Positions 13,121-14,661 of a stretch of DNA of 14,661 nucleotides are shown in pieces; position 1 is the stretch's first letter; every line of letters begins with the position of its first letter. The notes beneath the pieces were generated by a model that saw nothing but the letters and a program-made list of their open reading frames with translations, searched no databases and had not been told where the DNA came from. The translations under genes and the position numbers were made by a program. The DNA is from Dehalococcoidia bacterium (lineage in GTDB: Bacteria > Chloroflexota > Dehalococcoidia > Dehalococcoidales > RBG-16-60-22): NCBI GenBank assembly GCA_030613665.1, contig JAUWLN010000028.1, positions 1-14,661 of the forward strand. Reading direction: 5' to 3'.

Positions 13121-13663
13121 CTAAAACACAGTAAGACATCTTCTTTTCCTCCTTTTCCTTTTATCTCTGGAATCAGGTGGCCTACCGAGTGTTTTACCTT
13201 GGGCTTTAACCCTAGCCAAACCAGCCCTTGTCCTCTCGCTTCTACGCTCGCTTTCCATGCGAGCCACCCATCCGGAGAGAGCGTATAGGAGCTCTCCTAG
13301 TTCACCAGGAGCCTCTGTCCAGCTTTCCTGATAAGATATTACTTTAACTCCACATGTTTTCAGCCTGTTCACCAGTGTGAGGATTGCGAGCGGGCCTTCC
13401 CGCGACAACCGGTCAAGTGCCCAGACTAGCACGGTATCAAATTTTCTCCTTCGGGCATCATCTAGCAGGCAGGAAAGTTCTCGCTGATGGCCACTTCGCC
13501 AGGCACTTTCCTGCTCTTGATAAATTCCCGTTAGAACAAATTCACGGTCTTTTGCCCATGTTGAGAGGACATCAACCTGATTGGTCGTTGTCTGTTCTTC
13601 GGTGCTCACCCGGCTATAAATGACGGCTTTGGTTGGCACAACCTCTTCCCGGTTCAGCTGCAC
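13121..13663 (-). CDS. Serine recombinase (resolvase/invertase family)
   Basis: This 180-residue protein consists of a resolvase catalytic domain. AVIYSRVSTEEQ at 13-24 contains the catalytic serine (Ser20, in RVS) and the neighbouring Arg18. VLVWALDRLSREG at 78-90 supplies the active-site Arg85 and Arg88, and ARMESERRSERTRAGLARVKAQG forms the long E helix. A basic tail GRPPDSRDKRKRRKRR replaces the usual C-terminal HTH, so DNA recognition may depend on the tail or a partner. The start is GTG at 13661-13663 without a clear Shine-Dalgarno; start is uncertain by a few residues. It would excise, invert or integrate the surrounding cassette. Confidence 0.88.
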   Translation of the reverse strand: MQLNREEVVPTKAVIYSRVSTEEQTTTNQVDVLSTWAKDREFVLTGIYQEQESAWRSGHQRELSCLLDDARRRKFDTVLVWALDRLSREGPLAILTLVNRLKTCGVKVISYQESWTEAPGELGELLYALSGWVARMESERRSERTRAGLARVKAQGKTLGRPPDSRDKRKRRKRRCLTVF

Positions 13664-13679
13664 CTGTAATCATGCAGTA

Positions 13680-13925
13680 TCACTCTGTTGGCCTAAGTAT
13701 ATTTCCAATACCACGCTTGCGCCCTTCTTCATCCAGTTCAAGGCATGGTTCTTGGAAAAGATTGATAAGATTTAGGCAGCAACTTGCGTCCTTATGCTGT
13801 TCCTCTTGTAACAGGGACAGTATTGCTTTAACCTGTTCCCAATATGTACAGGTATGGTCTGATTTATAATAACATTGGAATTCTGCCCAACAGAGATATT
13901 TCGTTTCTTGTATCGAATCTTTCAT
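13680..13925 (-). CDS. Small cysteine protein with CTYWE/QEPCL motifs (paralogue of 14018-14194)
   Basis: This encodes 81 residues from ATG 13925, preceded by GAGGG; an in-frame GTG at 13943 would add six residues. It is not a family I recognise. Cysteines lie at 12, 18, 26, 49, 50 and 61. The motif C18-x7-CTYWE (26-30) and QEPCL (58-62), separated by 27 residues, is matched exactly in spacing by the 58-residue protein encoded just upstream. Both are therefore duplicates of one family, with four conserved sites that could bind a metal. This copy has a longer charged C-terminus. It ends 17 bases before the serine recombinase start. Confidence 0.75.
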   Translation of the reverse strand: MKDSIQETKYLCWAEFQCYYKSDHTCTYWEQVKAILSLLQEEQHKDASCCLNLINLFQEPCLELDEEGRKRGIGNILRPTE

Positions 13926-14017
13926 ATTTTTCCCTCTTGTCACTATTATCTTCTAGTAATAACCAACCTTTTCCCCAATACAATGAAGCCTCGAATAAAG
14001 AATTACTGTCTGTCGTA

Positions 14018-14194
14018 TTATCCGAGACAAGGCTCCCTGTACGTGTCAATAATCCTCAGGTCATTTTCAGAGTCTTCAGGAAATACCTTTTCCCACGCTT
14101 CGGGATCCATAGCTGACTTCTCCCAAAACGTGCAGTACCCATTTTCCCGATAAGGGCAAACTATGGTTTTTTTTTCTGAACATTCTTGTTTCAT
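14018..14194 (-). CDS. 58-residue cysteine protein with CTFWE/REPCL motifs
   Basis: This small gene starts at ATG 14194, with GGGAG about 8-11 bases upstream, and stops with TAA at 14018-14020. The protein begins MKQECSEKK and has cysteines at 5, 13, 21 and 56. The arrangement C13-x7-CTFWE (21-25), 27 residues, then REPCL (53-57) is identical in spacing to the neighbouring 81-residue protein, which strongly supports both being real genes. Function is unknown; a small metal-binding or DNA/protein-contact role is possible. It sits 25 bases after the TubC-like gene on the same strand. Confidence 0.78.
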   Translation of the reverse strand: MKQECSEKKTIVCPYRENGYCTFWEKSAMDPEAWEKVFPEDSENDLRIIDTYREPCLG

Positions 14195-14219
14195 CTTTAT
14201 GTTCTCCCTTTATTCTTAT

Positions 14220-14534
14220 TTATTGTGTAGGGAATACCCAACGGCAGGGTGCACCCTGACATAACCGCGGATAGCCAAATTCCTGATAGCAATAGCAGGA
14301 GTTTGGGTCGCACTCCCATGGGTGCTCATGCGTTTCGTGGAGGGTGAAGGGATTGCTGCAAACTGATGGCCGGGACGCATTCAAACACATTATCACCTGC
14401 AATTTATGCTCCCGGAGCTGAGCTCTCAGGCTATCCGGTAGCGGTTTGGGTGCCATAACGCGCAAAGCACCGTTTTCTATGATTAATTTCGCTCCCAAGC
14501 TATGGCACTGGGCGATTAATTCAATGGCATCCAT
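14220..14534 (-). CDS. TubC-docking-like N-terminal domain with cysteine-rich C-terminus
   Basis: This encodes 104 residues with GAGGAG about 8 bases before the ATG. Residues 1-52 (MDAIELIAQCHSLG, then AKLIIENGALRVMAPK, then LRAQLREHKLQVI) match the alpha-beta-beta-alpha pattern of TubC N-terminal docking-like domains. Besides assembly-line docking, these are common on mobile-element replication proteins. The C-terminal half has a dense cysteine set, C75-x4-C80-x-C82-x9-C92-x4-C97, with nearby histidines, consistent with metal binding. The stop codon of the gene upstream lies 2 bases before this start, so the two are likely coupled. The partner it docks to may be that upstream protein. Confidence 0.72.
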   Translation of the reverse strand: MDAIELIAQCHSLGAKLIIENGALRVMAPKPLPDSLRAQLREHKLQVIMCLNASRPSVCSNPFTLHETHEHPWECDPNSCYCYQEFGYPRLCQGAPCRWVFPTQ

Positions 14535-14536
14535 TT

Positions 14537-14661
14537 CTAGAATGTCTCCTCATATTGCATCACTCTATCCGTTTTCTTTTCAGCGTCTTTGGCTATTTCT
14601 CCGCTGCTATCATCAATAAACTGAACTGCCGAACCCTCACCTCGGTCAGCTTCAGGTTCAT
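14537..14661 (-). CDS. C-terminal end of an unknown protein (partial, cut by window edge)
   Basis: One minus-strand frame is open from the window edge to a TAG at 14537-14539, giving 40 residues. It starts EPEADRGEGS and ends KKTDRVMQYEETF, acidic and probably disordered. It stops 2 bases before the TubC-like start, whose ribosome site lies inside it, so it is likely the upstream gene of the same operon. The product cannot be named; replication or primase proteins are often found in this position in mobile elements, but that is only a guess. Confidence 0.6.
   Translation of the reverse strand, partial: EPEADRGEGSAVQFIDDSSGEIAKDAEKKTDRVMQYEETF

Noticed and set aside
13844..14153. Plus-strand open frames over the small cysteine genes
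   Set aside because: No ribosome sites or motifs; the minus-strand genes have ribosome sites and mutually conserved motifs.
1..14661. CRISPR array or long tandem repeat
   Set aside because: No regularly spaced direct repeats were seen by eye anywhere in the window.

Overview
The window looks like a bacterial chromosome, most likely a Chloroflexota/Dehalococcoidia-type genome. That assignment is an inference from the overall look of the ArgC, BKACE, HTH and recombinase proteins, and no rRNA marker is present. It falls into a housekeeping half (about 1-6600) and an accessory half (about 6600-14661) that is visibly more AT-rich in places and full of recombination scars.

Housekeeping half: the 3' end of a tRNA (probably Gln) is followed by a small ATC-hydrolase-like cysteine protein coupled by an ATGA overlap to argC (arginine biosynthesis). 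Convergent to these is a tightly overlapping pabB-pabA-pabC operon on the minus strand, which makes 4-aminobenzoate for folate. Divergent from pabB is an MFS transporter. It meets tail to tail, with overlapping stop codons, a DedA/VTT-type membrane protein gene. A complete tRNA-Glu(TTC) with its own promoter lies divergent from the DedA gene.

Accessory half: directly after tRNA-Glu lies a tyrosine-integrase fragment that stops at the end of its core-binding domain. It is followed by a perfect 10-bp hairpin and the isolated 3' half of a tRNA-Lys, so this is an integration hot spot with decayed elements. A stand-alone BKACE (DUF849) gene comes next. Then there is a small HTH-like gene whose ribosome site can be sequestered by an upstream inverted repeat. 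A TPP riboswitch with a downstream intrinsic terminator then controls a four-gene thiamine salvage operon: thiamine pyrophosphokinase, thiamine-binding YkoF/MTH1187-like protein, ThiX-like permease and ThiY-like lipoprotein. No ABC ATPase is encoded with it. A methyltransferase gene and a frameshifted IS3-family transposase tail follow.

The last 2 kb is a minus-strand cassette, read from the right edge leftwards. It holds the C-terminus of an unknown protein, a TubC-docking-like protein with a cysteine-rich tail, and two small proteins, one of only 58 residues. These two are paralogues with an identical C-x7-CT[FY]WE-x27-[QR]EPCL spacing. A serine recombinase and an HTH/coiled-coil small protein complete the cassette. 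This is probably an integrated mobile element, and the small cysteine paralogues are the part least explained by known families.
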